Made by a program: the position numbers and the translations under genes. Below, piece after piece: positions 51,068 to 59,941 of a DNA stretch of 64,000 bases; the stretch's first letter is position 1, and every line of letters begins with the position of its first letter. The stretch comes from Actinoplanes philippinensis (GTDB lineage: Bacteria > Actinomycetota > Actinomycetes > Mycobacteriales > Micromonosporaceae). The notes below the pieces were generated by a model, which was not told the DNA's origin, ran no database searches, and saw only the letters and a list, made by a program, of their open reading frames with translations. Where the stretch lies: assembly GCF_900113015.1 (NCBI RefSeq), contig NZ_FONV01000022.1, positions 40,128 through 104,127 on the forward strand. Reading direction: 5' to 3'.

Positions 51068-51748
51068 GTGACTTCTCGGGACGCATCGGCCGGCCCGCTC
51101 GGGGCGGGACAATCCGCGCCGAGCGACGCCGACCTGATCCGCGCCCACGTCGGCGGTGACCCGGAGGCGTTCGCCGAGCTGGTCCGCCGCCATCGGGACC
51201 GGCTGTGGGCGGTCGCTCTGCGGACCATCGGCGACCGCGAGGAGGCCGCCGACGCCGTCCAGGACGCGCTCCTCAACGCGCACCGCAACGCGGCCAAGTT
51301 CCGCGGCGAGGCGGCCGTCACGACCTGGCTGCACCGCATCGTGGTGAACGCCTGCCTCGACCGGATGCGCCGCCGGCAGGCCCACCCCACCGTCCCGTTG
51401 CCGGACGGCAACCGTGACGACGACCGCCCGACCGGGCCGGAGCCGGCCGCGCCCGCCCCCGACCAGGACACCGTGCTGGTCGTCCGGGACGCGCTGGCCG
51501 CTCTGCCGTTCGAGCAGCGGGCCGCGATCGTGCTGGTGGACGTGCAGGGCTACGGCGTCGCCGAGGCGGCCGAGATGCTCGGTGTGGCGGAGGGCACCAT
51601 CAAGAGCCGATGCGCCCGGGGTCGCGCCAGGATGGCGATGACCCTGGGATATCTGCGGGGGAACCGGAGTGACGGCGGGACCGTCCCATCCGGGTCGGAC
51701 GCGGCGGGCCCGCTGCCGACCGGAGTCGAACGGAGGGAGCCGCGGTGA
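51068..51748 (+). CDS. sigM: ECF sigma factor SigM
   Basis: 226 aa, GTG start. Region 2: DPEAFAELVRRHRDRLWAVALRTIGDREEAADAVQDALLNAHRNAAKFRGEAAVTTWLHRIVVNACLDRMRR. Region 4: ALPFEQRAAIVLVDVQGYGVAEAAEMLGVAEGTIKSRCARGRARM. The position between murJ/pseudokinase and trxB is the canonical SigM locus, a factor responding to envelope or oxidative stress in actinobacteria. The anti-sigma gene overlaps by 4 bp (GTGA). Confidence 0.93.
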   Translation: MTSRDASAGPLGAGQSAPSDADLIRAHVGGDPEAFAELVRRHRDRLWAVALRTIGDREEAADAVQDALLNAHRNAAKFRGEAAVTTWLHRIVVNACLDRMRRRQAHPTVPLPDGNRDDDRPTGPEPAAPAPDQDTVLVVRDALAALPFEQRAAIVLVDVQGYGVAEAAEMLGVAEGTIKSRCARGRARMAMTLGYLRGNRSDGGTVPSGSDAAGPLPTGVERREPR

Positions 51749-52581
51749 CGGGCGCCGAGTTCGAGGGGGTCGACATCGACCTGCTCGCCGACTATGTCGG
51801 TGGCGCTCTGGACGGCACCCCGGATCAGGAGCGTGTGGCGGGTCTGGTGGCCACCGACGAGACCTGGCGGGCCGCCTACGAGGCGCTGGAGCCCGCGATG
51901 ATCGCTGTCGGCGGTGTGTTGCGTGAGTTCGAGCCGGAGCCGATGCCCGACGATCTGGCGGCCCGGTTGGAGGGGTTGTTCAGGACGCCTCTTGCGCCGG
52001 ACGGGGAGGCCGAGCCCGTACCGTCGAAGGTTGTTGATTTGGAGAAGGCCCGGCGCCGTCGGCGGTGGGTCGCGCCGCTGACCGTGGCCGCCGCAGCCGT
52101 CGCGTTCGCGGGTTTCGGGGTCAACGCGTTCCTCATGTCGGACGCGTCGGACGCCGGGGCCGACATGGCGACCTCGGAGAACGCGCCGATGGTCGCCGGC
52201 GGCGAGGCGATGGGCGGTGCGACCCGCAGCGACGCCGACTACACCGAGAGCACGCTGGCCCAGGCCGCGCCCGGCCAGATACGCAGCATGGGCGGGTCGG
52301 CGCAGGTGCCGGCGGCCGCTCCCGGCGCCGAGACGCAGGCGTCCCAGAAGGATCTCCCGGTCATGCCGGCCGACGTCGCCGCCTGCGTCGACGAGATCAC
52401 CCGGGCCAACAGTGGTGGGGTGATCTCGGTGGAGTTCATGGATTATGCCCGGTTCGAGGGTTCTCCGGCGCTGATCGTGCGATTCTCCGCGGCGAACGGC
52501 GTCTGGGTGTGGGCGGTGGGCCCCCGGTGCGGCACACCCGGTGCTGGCGCGGACGAGCTGGAGCGCGTGCCGGTACGCTGA
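51745..52581 (+). CDS. Anti-sigma factor of SigM (RsmA-like)
   Basis: 278 aa. The cytoplasmic N-terminus begins VDIDLLADYVGGALDGTPDQERVAGLVATDETWRAAYEAL, as in anti-sigma factors of SigM type. A single helix (VAPLTVAAAAVAFAGFGVNAFLM) leads to an extracellular domain with VMPADVAACVDEITRANSGGVISVEFMDYARFEGSPALIVRFS. Overlap with sigM marks the pair. There is no ZAS zinc motif (HxxxCxxC). It should sequester SigM at the membrane. Confidence 0.88.
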   Translation: MTGAEFEGVDIDLLADYVGGALDGTPDQERVAGLVATDETWRAAYEALEPAMIAVGGVLREFEPEPMPDDLAARLEGLFRTPLAPDGEAEPVPSKVVDLEKARRRRRWVAPLTVAAAAVAFAGFGVNAFLMSDASDAGADMATSENAPMVAGGEAMGGATRSDADYTESTLAQAAPGQIRSMGGSAQVPAAAPGAETQASQKDLPVMPADVAACVDEITRANSGGVISVEFMDYARFEGSPALIVRFSAANGVWVWAVGPRCGTPGAGADELERVPVR

Positions 52582-52621
52582 CGAGAATCCCCGCGTGAGG
52601 TCGGACACCCGCCGTGCCCGG

Positions 52622-52648
52622 GGAATGGCGGATGCCTGGCAAGACGTT
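52622..52648 (+). promoter_or_regulatory. SigR/SigH-type promoter of trxBA
   Basis: GGAAT (52622-52626), 19 nt, then GTT (52646-52648). The actinobacterial thiol-stress sigma SigR recognises GGAAT-N18/19-GTT. It lies 59 bp before trxB, whose homologue in Streptomyces is a known SigR target. Other sequence between sigM and trxB shows no better promoter. Confidence 0.75.
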
Positions 52649-52706
52649 CTAGCGTGCAGTGTCGCCGACCTAAAAGCGTGCGACGAGACAGATTGAGGAG
52701 TCGGCA

Positions 52707-53666
52707 GTGGACGAGGTCCGTAATCTGATCATCATCGGGTCCGGACCGTCGGGCTACACCGCGGCGTTGTATGCGGCCCGGGCCAACCTCAACCCCCTGG
52801 TGATCGAGGGTGTGAACTCCGGTGGAGCCCTGATGACCACCACCGAGGTGGAGAATTTCCCCGGCCACCGCGACGGGATCATGGGTCCCGAGCTGATGGA
52901 CAACATGCGGGCCCAGGCGGAGAAATTCGGTGCCGAGTTCCTGACCGACGACGTCACCCGCGTCGAGCTGGGCGACCGGCCGACCGAGCCCGGCACCGAG
53001 GGCCTGAAGACGGTGTGGGTCGGTGACCAGCAGTTCTTCGCCCGGGCCGTGATCCTGGCGACCGGCTCCGCGTGGCGTCCGATCGGTGTCCCCGGTGAGC
53101 AGGAGCTGCTCGGCCACGGCGTGTCGTCGTGTGCCACCTGTGACGGCTTCTTCTTCCGCAACCAGCACATCGTGGTGGTCGGCGGCGGTGACTCGGCGAT
53201 GGAGGAGGCGACCTTCCTCACCCGGTTCGCCGAGACCGTGACGATCGTGCACCGCCGGGACAGCTTCCGGGCCAGCAAGGTCATGCAGAAGCGGGCCCTG
53301 GACAACCCGAAGATCAAGGTCGAGTGGAACTCGGTGGTCGAGGAGATCCTCGGCCAGGACGGCAAGGTCGTCGGCGCCCGCGTCAAGAACGTGCAGACCG
53401 GCGAGGCCAAGGTTCTCGACGTGACCGGCGTGTTCGTGGCGATCGGCCACGACCCGCGCAGCGAGCTGTTCAAGGGCCAGGTCGAGCTGGACGACGAGGG
53501 TTATGTGAAGGTCGACTCGCCCAGCACCCGGACCAACATCCCCGGCGTGTTCGCCGCCGGCGACCTGGTCGACCACACCTACCGGCAGGCCATCACCGCC
53601 TCCGGCACCGGCTGTGCCGCGGCGCTCGACGCCGAGCGCTTCATCGCTTCATTCGTAGAGCTGTAA
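52707..53666 (+). CDS. trxB: Thioredoxin reductase
   Basis: 319 aa, GTG start. The FAD-binding start is NLIIIGSGPSGYTAALYAARANLNPLVIEG. The redox CxxC is in SSCATCDGFFFRNQ (about residue 142). NADPH binding is in VVGGGDSAMEEATFLTRF. It reduces thioredoxin with NADPH. Together with the next gene it forms the trxBA operon after the SigR-type promoter at 52622-52648. Confidence 0.97.
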   Translation: MDEVRNLIIIGSGPSGYTAALYAARANLNPLVIEGVNSGGALMTTTEVENFPGHRDGIMGPELMDNMRAQAEKFGAEFLTDDVTRVELGDRPTEPGTEGLKTVWVGDQQFFARAVILATGSAWRPIGVPGEQELLGHGVSSCATCDGFFFRNQHIVVVGGGDSAMEEATFLTRFAETVTIVHRRDSFRASKVMQKRALDNPKIKVEWNSVVEEILGQDGKVVGARVKNVQTGEAKVLDVTGVFVAIGHDPRSELFKGQVELDDEGYVKVDSPSTRTNIPGVFAAGDLVDHTYRQAITASGTGCAAALDAERFIASFVEL

Positions 53667-53681
53667 GACCGGGAGGTCCTC

Positions 53682-54005
53682 GTGGGAGCAACCAAGGTGG
53701 TCACCGACGCCACCTTCGCCACCGATGTGCTGAAGTCCGACAAGCCGGTCCTCGTGGACTTCTGGGCCGAGTGGTGCGTGCCCTGCAAGAAGGTCGACCC
53801 GCTGCTCGCCGAGATCGCGGCCGAGATGGGTGACAAGGTGGAGATCGTCAAGGTCAACATCGACGAGAACCCGGAGACCGCGATGGCCTACCAGGTGATG
53901 TCGGTTCCGACGCTGACCATCTTCAAGGACGGCGAGCGGGTCAACTCGGTGGCCGGCGCGAAGCCGAAGAGTTTCCTGGTCAACTTCATCGAGTCGGCGC
54001 TGTAG
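53682..54005 (+). CDS. trxA: Thioredoxin
   Basis: 107 aa. The active site is FWAEWCVPCKKVDPLL, WCVPC instead of the usual WCGPC. That should alter redox potential somewhat but keeps both cysteines. The fold is complete (KVNIDENPETAMAYQVMSVPTLTIFKDGERV, cis-Pro in VPT). Fifteen bp after trxB. A hairpin terminator follows at 54021-54053. Confidence 0.96.
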   Translation: MGATKVVTDATFATDVLKSDKPVLVDFWAEWCVPCKKVDPLLAEIAAEMGDKVEIVKVNIDENPETAMAYQVMSVPTLTIFKDGERVNSVAGAKPKSFLVNFIESAL

Positions 54006-54020
54006 AACCCTCTCTTGTGA

Positions 54021-54053
54021 ACGCCCCGCGATCGGTGTTGGGTCGCGGGGCGT
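54021..54053 (+). terminator. Terminator of trxBA
   Basis: ACGCCCCGCGA (54021-54031) and TCGCGGGGCGT (54043-54053) are perfect 11-bp arms with an 11-nt loop, 16 bp after the trxA stop. No T-tract, which is common in high-GC actinobacteria. Confidence 0.85.
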
Positions 54054-54095
54054 ACTCTCCGGGAGGTCGTCCTTTCTCGCCCTAGGGAGTCGTGA

Positions 54096-55244
54096 GTGCG
54101 GTCCATCCGACGCGGAGACACCGGCGTGGCAGTTTCCGAGATCCGGTCGATCCTGGTCGGTCTGGAGTTGCTGGCCGAGGCTGAGCCCGACGTCTTCGAC
54201 GAAGCGCTGGAGACCGCGGTGCGGGCCTTCCAGCAGAGCCGTGGGCTCGGCGTCGACGGCCTGGTCGGCGACGAGACGTGGGGCGCTCTCGACGCGGCCC
54301 GCTGGCGTCTCGGGTCACGGGCGCTCTTCCATTCGGTTCCCGACGCCCTGGTCGGCGAGGACGTGCGCGCCCTGCAGGAGCGGCTCCTGGAGATGGGCTA
54401 TGACACCGGCCGCCCCGACGCCGTCTACGGCGCCCGGACGGCGCGTGCGGTCGCCCAGTTCCAGCGCGAGGTCGGTCTCGTCCAGGACGGCTCCTGTGGC
54501 CCGCAGACGATGAAGGCGCTGCGCCGCCTCGGCCGTAAAGTCGTCGGCGGCCGCCCACAGTGGCTGCGTGAGGCCGAGGCGTTCCGCCAGTCCGGTCCCA
54601 ACCTGGTCGGCAAGACCATCGTCATCGACCCGGGCCACGGCGGCGACGACACCGGGGTCCTGGTGCCCGACGGGCCTCTCCGGTGGAACGAGGCGGACCT
54701 CGTCTTCGACCTGGCGTCACGGCTCGAGGGCCGGCTCTCCGCGGCCGGCATGCGGGTGCACCTCACCCGTGGCCCCTCGCCGGCCGCCCCGATGAGCGGC
54801 GCCGAGCGGGCCGCCCTGGCCAACACTCTCGGCGCGGACCTGCTGATCTCCCTGCATCTCGACGGGCACACGTCCGAGGCGGCCGAGGGGGTGGCGACGT
54901 ACCACTACGGCACCGGCAACGGGCTGAGTTCCACGGTGGGCGAGCGGCTGGCCAATCTGGTGCAGCGGGAGATCGTGGTGCGGACCGGGATGCACGATTG
55001 CCGTACACATGCGAAGACCTGGGATCTGCTGCGGCTCACCCGCATGCCCACGGTTCGGGTGGACCTGGGTTATCTCACGTCCCCGGCGGACCGTGAGCGG
55101 CTGATCGACCCGATGTTCCGCGAGCAGATCGTCGAGGCGCTGCTCGCCGCGGTGCAGCGGATGTATTTCCCGGTGGAGCGCGACGTCCCCACCGGCTCGA
55201 TCGACGTCCGCCAACTGCGGCTCGCTCTGGCCGACAAGGTTTAG
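54096..55244 (+). CDS. cwlM: N-acetylmuramoyl-L-alanine amidase-type protein, CwlM-like
   Basis: 382 aa. Two peptidoglycan-binding repeats (VSEIRSILVGLELL...FQQSRGLGVDGLVGDETWGAL, then VRALQERLLEMGYDTGRPDAVYGARTARAVAQFQREVGL) precede an amidase_3 domain. In that domain, VIDPGHGG, WNEADLVFDL and LISLHLDGH hold the zinc ligands, and VDLGYLTSPAD the end. No signal peptide is visible. It is cytoplasmic in mycobacteria, where CwlM is a PknB-dependent activator of MurA. The position after trxA is the CwlM locus. Symbol by context. Confidence 0.85.
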   Translation: MRSIRRGDTGVAVSEIRSILVGLELLAEAEPDVFDEALETAVRAFQQSRGLGVDGLVGDETWGALDAARWRLGSRALFHSVPDALVGEDVRALQERLLEMGYDTGRPDAVYGARTARAVAQFQREVGLVQDGSCGPQTMKALRRLGRKVVGGRPQWLREAEAFRQSGPNLVGKTIVIDPGHGGDDTGVLVPDGPLRWNEADLVFDLASRLEGRLSAAGMRVHLTRGPSPAAPMSGAERAALANTLGADLLISLHLDGHTSEAAEGVATYHYGTGNGLSSTVGERLANLVQREIVVRTGMHDCRTHAKTWDLLRLTRMPTVRVDLGYLTSPADRERLIDPMFREQIVEALLAAVQRMYFPVERDVPTGSIDVRQLRLALADKV

Positions 55245-55903
55245 TTCTCGGCGGACCTCGTTGCTGTCACCGGGCGGACCGGGCGCAGCAGGGTCTCCGG
55301 GCTCATCGAGCCGAGCAGCTTCTCCAACGCATACTCGACGTCGGATTTCCAGGACAGGGCCGTCCGCAGCTCCAGCCGCAGTCGCGGATAACGGGGGTGC
55401 GGGCGGACCGTCTTGAAGCCCACCGACAGGAAGAAGTCGACCGGCGCGATACAGGCCGGCTCCTCGCTGATCTCGTCGGGTTTGGCGTCACCGAAGGCCT
55501 CGATCGCCTTCACCCCGCGCTTGGTGAGGTCACGGGCCACCCCCTGGACCAGCATCCGGCCCAGGCCGCCGCCGGCGAAGGCGGGCACCACCTTGGCCGT
55601 GGTCAGCAGGGCGGCGTCGGCGCTCACCGGAGACGTCGGGAACGCCATGCCCCGCGGCACGTAGGCGGGTGGCGCATACATCACGAATCCGGCCGGCATG
55701 CCGTCGACATACGCCAACTTGCCGCACGAGCCCCACTCCAGCAGCGTCTGCGAGACCCAGGCCTCTTTCTCCAGCCCTGGATCGCCGGTGGCGCAGGCCC
55801 GCTCCGCGGAGACCGGGTCAAGCTCCCAATAGACACACTGCCGGCAGGGCCGGGGCAGGTCCTCGAGCGTGTCGAGGGTGAGATTGACCAGGCGTCGCGA
55901 CAT
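55241..55903 (-). CDS. GNAT-family acetyltransferase of the parB locus
   Basis: 220 aa. MSRRLVNLTLDTLEDLPRPCRQCVYWELDPV, with C-x2-C, is the conserved start of an actinobacterial protein found between the CwlM-like gene and parB. The GNAT acetyl-CoA loop is VVPAFAGGGLGRMLVQGVARDL. Substrate is unknown. It converges with the amidase gene (4-bp overlap) and is divergent from the aminotransferase. Confidence 0.85.
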   Translation of the reverse strand: MSRRLVNLTLDTLEDLPRPCRQCVYWELDPVSAERACATGDPGLEKEAWVSQTLLEWGSCGKLAYVDGMPAGFVMYAPPAYVPRGMAFPTSPVSADAALLTTAKVVPAFAGGGLGRMLVQGVARDLTKRGVKAIEAFGDAKPDEISEEPACIAPVDFFLSVGFKTVRPHPRYPRLRLELRTALSWKSDVEYALEKLLGSMSPETLLRPVRPVTATRSAEN

Positions 55904-56057
55904 ATGCCGACCCCTTGCTTTCGCTCACGGGCATGGACCGGACGCCGCCGCGCCCCTGGCGAATCCTACGTCGGAACCACCATGAACGGGAGCAGGTCGG
56001 GCAAGTGCCGGGCGGCATTAGGATCGCTCTCAGTCTCAACTTGAAGAGGTGATTCGC

Positions 56058-57371
56058 ATGACCGGTACAACTCAGGACGATTACACCGATCGGTACGCGC
56101 GACGGGTGCGCGGGATGACCACATCGGAGATCCGGGCCCTGTTCTCCGTCGCCAGCCGGCCGGAGGTGGTGTCGCTGGCCGGCGGCTCGCCGTACATCGC
56201 CGCCCTGCCGTTGGACGCCGTCGGCGAGATGCTCGGCGAGCTGGCCGCCCAGCAGGGCGCCACCAGCCTGCAGTACGGCATCGGCCAGGGCACGATCGAC
56301 CTGCGCGAGCGCATCTGTGAGGTGATGTCGCTGTCCGGCATCACGAACGCGTCCCCCGACGACGTCGTGGTCACCGTCGGCGGCCAGCAGGCCCTCGACC
56401 TCCTGGCCCGTCTCTTCCTGGACCCGGGCGACGTGGTGCTCGCCGAGGGGCCGACCTATGTCGGCGCACTCGGCGTGTTCCAGGCCGCCCAGGCACAGGT
56501 CCGGCACGTGGCCATGGACGACGAGGGCCTCATCCCGGCAGCGCTGGAGGAGGCAATCCGGGCCACGGCGAGGGAAGGGAGGCAAGCGAAGTTCCTGTAC
56601 ACGATCCCCACCTTCCAGAACCCCGCCGGTGTCACCCTTTCGGAGGAGCGGCGCGAGCAGATCCTCGACATCTGCGAGCGCGCCGGGCTGCTGGTGGTGG
56701 AGGACGACCCGTACGGCATGTTGTCCTTCGAGGGTGACGCCCCGCTGCCGCTCCGGGCCCGCCGCCGGGACGGGGTCTTCTACTGCTCGACGTTCTCCAA
56801 GACCTTCGCACCGGGCCTGCGGGTCGGCTGGGTCCTGGCGCCGCACGCCGTGCGGGAGAAGCTGGTCATGATGAGCGAGGCGAACGTGCTGTGCCCGAGC
56901 GCGTTCGCGCAGGCCGCCGTCACGCAGTATCTGTCGACGATGCCGTGGCGCGAGCAGATCAAGGTCTACCGGGAGATCTACCGGGAGCGGCGGGACGCGC
57001 TGCTCAGCGCCCTGGAGGACCTGATGCCGGCCGGCACCACGTGGACCCGGCCGACCGGCGGCCTGTTCGTCTGGGCGACCCTCCCCGAGGGCCTCGACTC
57101 GAAGGCGATGATGCCGCGGGCCATCGCCGCGCGGGTCGCCTACGTGCCCGGGACGGGCTTCTACGCCGACGGGACCGGGCGGGGCAACATGCGGCTCAAC
57201 TACAGCTTCTCCGCCCCGGAGCGGCTGCGTGAGGGCGTGCGGCGGCTGTCCGGCGTGATGGAGCAGGAGCTCGCGATGCGCGCCGTCTTCGGCGAAGCCG
57301 GCCTTCAGCCGGGACATCAGCGCCGTCGTGGCCCGGCCGCTGCGGACGCTCCCGGTCCCGACTTGGCATGA
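56058..57371 (+). CDS. PLP-dependent aminotransferase (class I/II)
   Basis: 437 aa fold-type I enzyme. MTTSEIRALFSVASRPEVVSLAGGSPYIAALPLD starts the family-like core. VVVTVGGQQALDLLARLFLDPGDVVLAEGPTY and TIPTFQNPAGVTLSEERRE follow. The PLP lysine is in YCSTFSKTFAPGLRVGWV. It resembles 2-aminoadipate/MocR-type aminotransferases without the helix-turn-helix. ATG at 56058 follows GAAGAGGTGA; GTG at 56049 is possible. The stop overlaps the next gene by 4 bp. Confidence 0.93.
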   Translation: MTGTTQDDYTDRYARRVRGMTTSEIRALFSVASRPEVVSLAGGSPYIAALPLDAVGEMLGELAAQQGATSLQYGIGQGTIDLRERICEVMSLSGITNASPDDVVVTVGGQQALDLLARLFLDPGDVVLAEGPTYVGALGVFQAAQAQVRHVAMDDEGLIPAALEEAIRATAREGRQAKFLYTIPTFQNPAGVTLSEERREQILDICERAGLLVVEDDPYGMLSFEGDAPLPLRARRRDGVFYCSTFSKTFAPGLRVGWVLAPHAVREKLVMMSEANVLCPSAFAQAAVTQYLSTMPWREQIKVYREIYRERRDALLSALEDLMPAGTTWTRPTGGLFVWATLPEGLDSKAMMPRAIAARVAYVPGTGFYADGTGRGNMRLNYSFSAPERLREGVRRLSGVMEQELAMRAVFGEAGLQPGHQRRRGPAAADAPGPDLA

Positions 57372-58342
57372 TCACCAGCATGGCTACGCGTGACGACTTG
57401 CGAGTTCTGGTCCTGGCCGGCGGGCTGTCTTACGAACGGGACGTGTCCCTGCGGTCCGGTCGCCGGGTGCTCGACGCGCTCCGGGCCGCCGGCCTGACCG
57501 CCGAACTCCACGACGCCGACGTGTCCCTGCTGCCCGCCCTCCAGGCCGACCCGCCCGACGCCGTCGTCATCGCCCTGCACGGCGCCACCGGTGAGGACGG
57601 GTCGCTGCGCGGGGTTCTCGACCTGTGCGGGGTGCCCTATGTCGGCGCCGACGCCCGATCGGCCCGGCTCGCCTGGGACAAGCCGTCCGCCAAGTCGATG
57701 CTGCGCGAAGCCGGGATCCCCACACCCGACTGGGTGGCGCTGCCGCACGACCGGTTCTCCGAGCTCGGCGCCGTCGCCGTCCTCGACCGGATCGTCGACC
57801 GGCTGGGGCTGCCGCTCATGGTCAAGCCCGCGCAGGGCGGGTCCGGGTTGGGGGCCGCGGTGGTCCGGGAGGCCGGTGACCTGCCGGCGGCGATGGTGGG
57901 ATGTTTCGCGTACGACTCGACAGCCCTCGTCGAGCAGTATGTGACCGGCACCAACGTGGCGGTCTCCATCATCGACCGAGGCGACGGGCCGGTGACCCTC
58001 CCGATCGTGGAGATCGTTCCGCGGGACGGGGTGTATGACTATGCGGCCCGGTACACGGCTGGCCTGACCACCTGGCACGTGCCGGCCCGCCTGTCGCCGG
58101 CGGTCGCGGGGCGGGTTTCGGAGACGGCGGTTGCGGCGTACAAAGCCCTCGGGTTGCGCGACCTGTCCCGCATCGACGTGATCGTCACCGCTGACGGTGA
58201 GCCTCACGTGCTCGGGTGCAACGTGTCGCCGGGGCTCACCGAGACGTCGTTGCTGCCGTTGGCGGTGCAGGCTGCGGGGGTTGATCTGGGGGCGGTGCTG
58301 AGTTCGCTGGTGGAGCGGGCGGTCGCCCGGCGGGGGGATTGA
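57368..58342 (+). CDS. D-alanine-D-alanine ligase-like ATP-grasp protein
   Basis: 324 aa. LVLAGGLSYERDVSLRSGRRVLDALR and VIALHGATGEDGSLRGVLDLCGVPYVG are typical of Ddl. The ATP-grasp core has PLMVKPAQGGSGLG, and the end LGCNVSPGLTETSLLPLAVQ replaces the usual NTxPGFTxTS. This is the shorter second Ddl found near the origin in actinobacteria, so it may act on another D-amino acid dipeptide. ATGA overlap with the aminotransferase gene suggests joint function. ATG at 57380 is an alternative start. Confidence 0.88.
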   Translation: MITSMATRDDLRVLVLAGGLSYERDVSLRSGRRVLDALRAAGLTAELHDADVSLLPALQADPPDAVVIALHGATGEDGSLRGVLDLCGVPYVGADARSARLAWDKPSAKSMLREAGIPTPDWVALPHDRFSELGAVAVLDRIVDRLGLPLMVKPAQGGSGLGAAVVREAGDLPAAMVGCFAYDSTALVEQYVTGTNVAVSIIDRGDGPVTLPIVEIVPRDGVYDYAARYTAGLTTWHVPARLSPAVAGRVSETAVAAYKALGLRDLSRIDVIVTADGEPHVLGCNVSPGLTETSLLPLAVQAAGVDLGAVLSSLVERAVARRGD

Positions 58343-58348
58343 GCAACG

Positions 58349-58359
58349 GTTTCACGTGA
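58349..58359. promoter_or_regulatory. Partial parS-like half site
   Basis: GTTTCACGTGA followed by CGG rather than AAC. It carries 11 of the 14 core parS bases. It sits directly after the ddl-like stop and before the 30-bp repeats. It may be a decayed parS. Confidence 0.45.
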
Positions 58360-58370
58360 CGGGCTCGGCG

Positions 58371-58550
58371 GTCATCGCCGGGCCGTCGTTCGGTCGGCGG
58401 GTCATCGCCGGGCCGTCGTTCGGTCGGCGGATCATCGCCGGGCCGTCGTTCGGTCGGCGGATCATCGCCGGGCCCTCATTCGGTCGGCGGATCATTGCCG
58501 GGCCCTCATTCGGTCGGCGGATCATTGCCGGGCCCTCATTCGGTCGGCGG
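58371..58550. repeat. Six perfect-length 30-bp tandem repeats
   Basis: Units start at 58371, 58401, 58431, 58461, 58491 and 58521. The common core is TCGCCGGGCC...TTCGGTCGGCGG. The sequence drifts stepwise from GTCG to CTCA and from CATCG to CATTG. Both strands are open through it (minus strand: RRPNEGPAMI repeats; plus strand: SFGRRIIAGP). There are no spacers, so it is not CRISPR. Confidence 0.93.
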
Positions 58551-59078
58551 TCCGGAAGGCCGGCGCGTCCTTCGGTCTTTTGCGGTTCCGTCTTCTCGTA
58601 GGCCGTGGCTTTCGCGCTTCCTGACTTCCCGCCTCCGACTTTCTGCTGCGGCATTGCAGCTCGCTCTCCGCGGCCTATGGCCCCGAAGTCCGCGCCTCTC
58701 TCCAAGTGGGGTCCCGCGGATTCCGTCTCGCACCGCTTCCGATCCCGCAGTGCGCGTCCACCGTGCTACCGCCCGTCTCGCGGCCCGCACTATGGCCCCG
58801 CGGCTTCCAGTCCCTGCGTGTTGCGCCTCATGTCCCCTGGATTCACACCTTCCTTGAGCTCAGCCCCATGGTCCACCTTCCTTGGGCTCAGCCCCACGGT
58901 CCACGCCTCCCGAATCACGCGGCCCAAAGTTCGTGTCCTGCCCGAACTTGCCGCCCGTGGTCCGGGGTTTGTGCCTTTCGCGGCCAACGCCTCCAGGGCC
59001 TCAGCCCCATACAGCTCGCGGACTGACTCGGGCCGCATCCGCTCGCCGCCGTCCGTCCAGGCAAGAACCACCGGTTCC
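58551..59078. other. Gene-free region with a 28-bp duplication
   Basis: 528 bp without a protein-like ORF, although frames are open. CACCTTCCTTGAGCTCAGCC (unit at 58846-58873) is repeated almost exactly at 58874-58901, a 28-bp direct duplication. Base composition is less GC-skewed than in the genes around it. Confidence 0.6.
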
Positions 59079-59756
59079 CTAGGCTTCTGCCGCCTCCACG
59101 TCGCCGAGCGTTGCGGGACGCCGGCCACCATCCGGATCCGCTTCCATGCTGTCGGGGACGTTGATCGTGGCCGGCGACTCCCATTCGATGTGCGCCGGCT
59201 CGGCGTTGGCCGTACCCCCGAAATCTGCCAGCCAGGCGGCGACGAGCGCCAGATTCTCGCGCCATTGAGCTTCGGGAATCACCGGCAGAATGTCATCCCA
59301 GAGCGACAGGAAAGTACCCCGCAACTGCAGGCGCCCGTACGGCCGAGCCAAGAACCACATGTGCAGGTGCGCCGAACCGTCGCCCCAGCGATTCACGTGA
59401 ACCCGGGCGACACCGTCAAGCGACCGGATGGCCCTCTCGAGCCGAACCGTCATGACGCCGAGCTCAGCGGCCAGGAGGTTCGGCAGGTCACCGAGATCGA
59501 GGTGCGAGCGACACTCCAGGATCAAAACCATCGGCAGTCCGGTGGGCCGGTCCATGGCGCGAACCCGCCATCGCTCACTGACCCAGATGTACGAGCTGTC
59601 CGGCGTCCCACACGCCACACACTCGGACCCGTCCTCACCGCTCCGCGGGGGCTCCACATCTACCGGCGGGGCGAGCTTCTTGACTCGCATGTCCCCCTCG
59701 AAGGGGAACGACGGCCAACGTGTGAAGTCAGGCAGGGAGGCGGTGTTCTCAGACAC
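59079..59756 (-). CDS. HIT-like hypothetical protein near parAB
   Basis: 225 aa. MSENTASLPDFTRWPSFPFEGDMRVKKLAPPVDVEPPRSGEDGSECVACG begins it. The block RVHVNRWGDGSAHLHMWFLARPYG has the H-x-H spacing of the HIT-like superfamily, and C-x2-C (ECVACG) could bind a metal. I know it only as a conserved actinobacterial protein of this locus and give no function. It is flanked by the repeat-rich region and by the parS/DnaA-box cluster. Confidence 0.78.
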   Translation of the reverse strand: MSENTASLPDFTRWPSFPFEGDMRVKKLAPPVDVEPPRSGEDGSECVACGTPDSSYIWVSERWRVRAMDRPTGLPMVLILECRSHLDLGDLPNLLAAELGVMTVRLERAIRSLDGVARVHVNRWGDGSAHLHMWFLARPYGRLQLRGTFLSLWDDILPVIPEAQWRENLALVAAWLADFGGTANAEPAHIEWESPATINVPDSMEADPDGGRRPATLGDVEAAEA

Positions 59757-59872
59757 GACGTGACCTTAGCCCAGCTCGGGAGCGGCTGTCCCGGGTCAAT
59801 TTCGCACGACGGAGGGACTCTCGCCATGTCGACACCCATGAAAATGAGTCCTTCCACACACCCGTCCCCAAG

Positions 59873-59894
59873 TTATCCACAGGAGTTATCCACA
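59873..59894. promoter_or_regulatory. Two perfect DnaA boxes
   Basis: TTATCCACA at 59873-59881 and at 59886-59894, same orientation, 13 bp apart. They match the bacterial DnaA-box consensus exactly. The first parS site starts nine bases after the second box. Confidence 0.85.
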
Positions 59895-59903
59895 GCCCCC
59901 CTC

Positions 59904-59917
59904 GTTTCACGTGAAAC
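59904..59917. promoter_or_regulatory. parS site 1
   Basis: GTTTCACGTGAAAC, the exact core palindrome bound by ParB in actinobacteria. Flanked by C and A. Confidence 0.9.
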
Positions 59918-59941
59918 ACGACGTAGAACGCTTGCGCACCC

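Noticed and set aside
58371..58550. CRISPR array
   Set aside because: Repeats are contiguous without spacers and there are no cas genes.
58352..58705. 117-aa minus-strand ORF with RRPNEGPAMI repeats
   Set aside because: Only reflects the 30-bp repeats; no ribosome site or domain. Could be expressed, but not supported.
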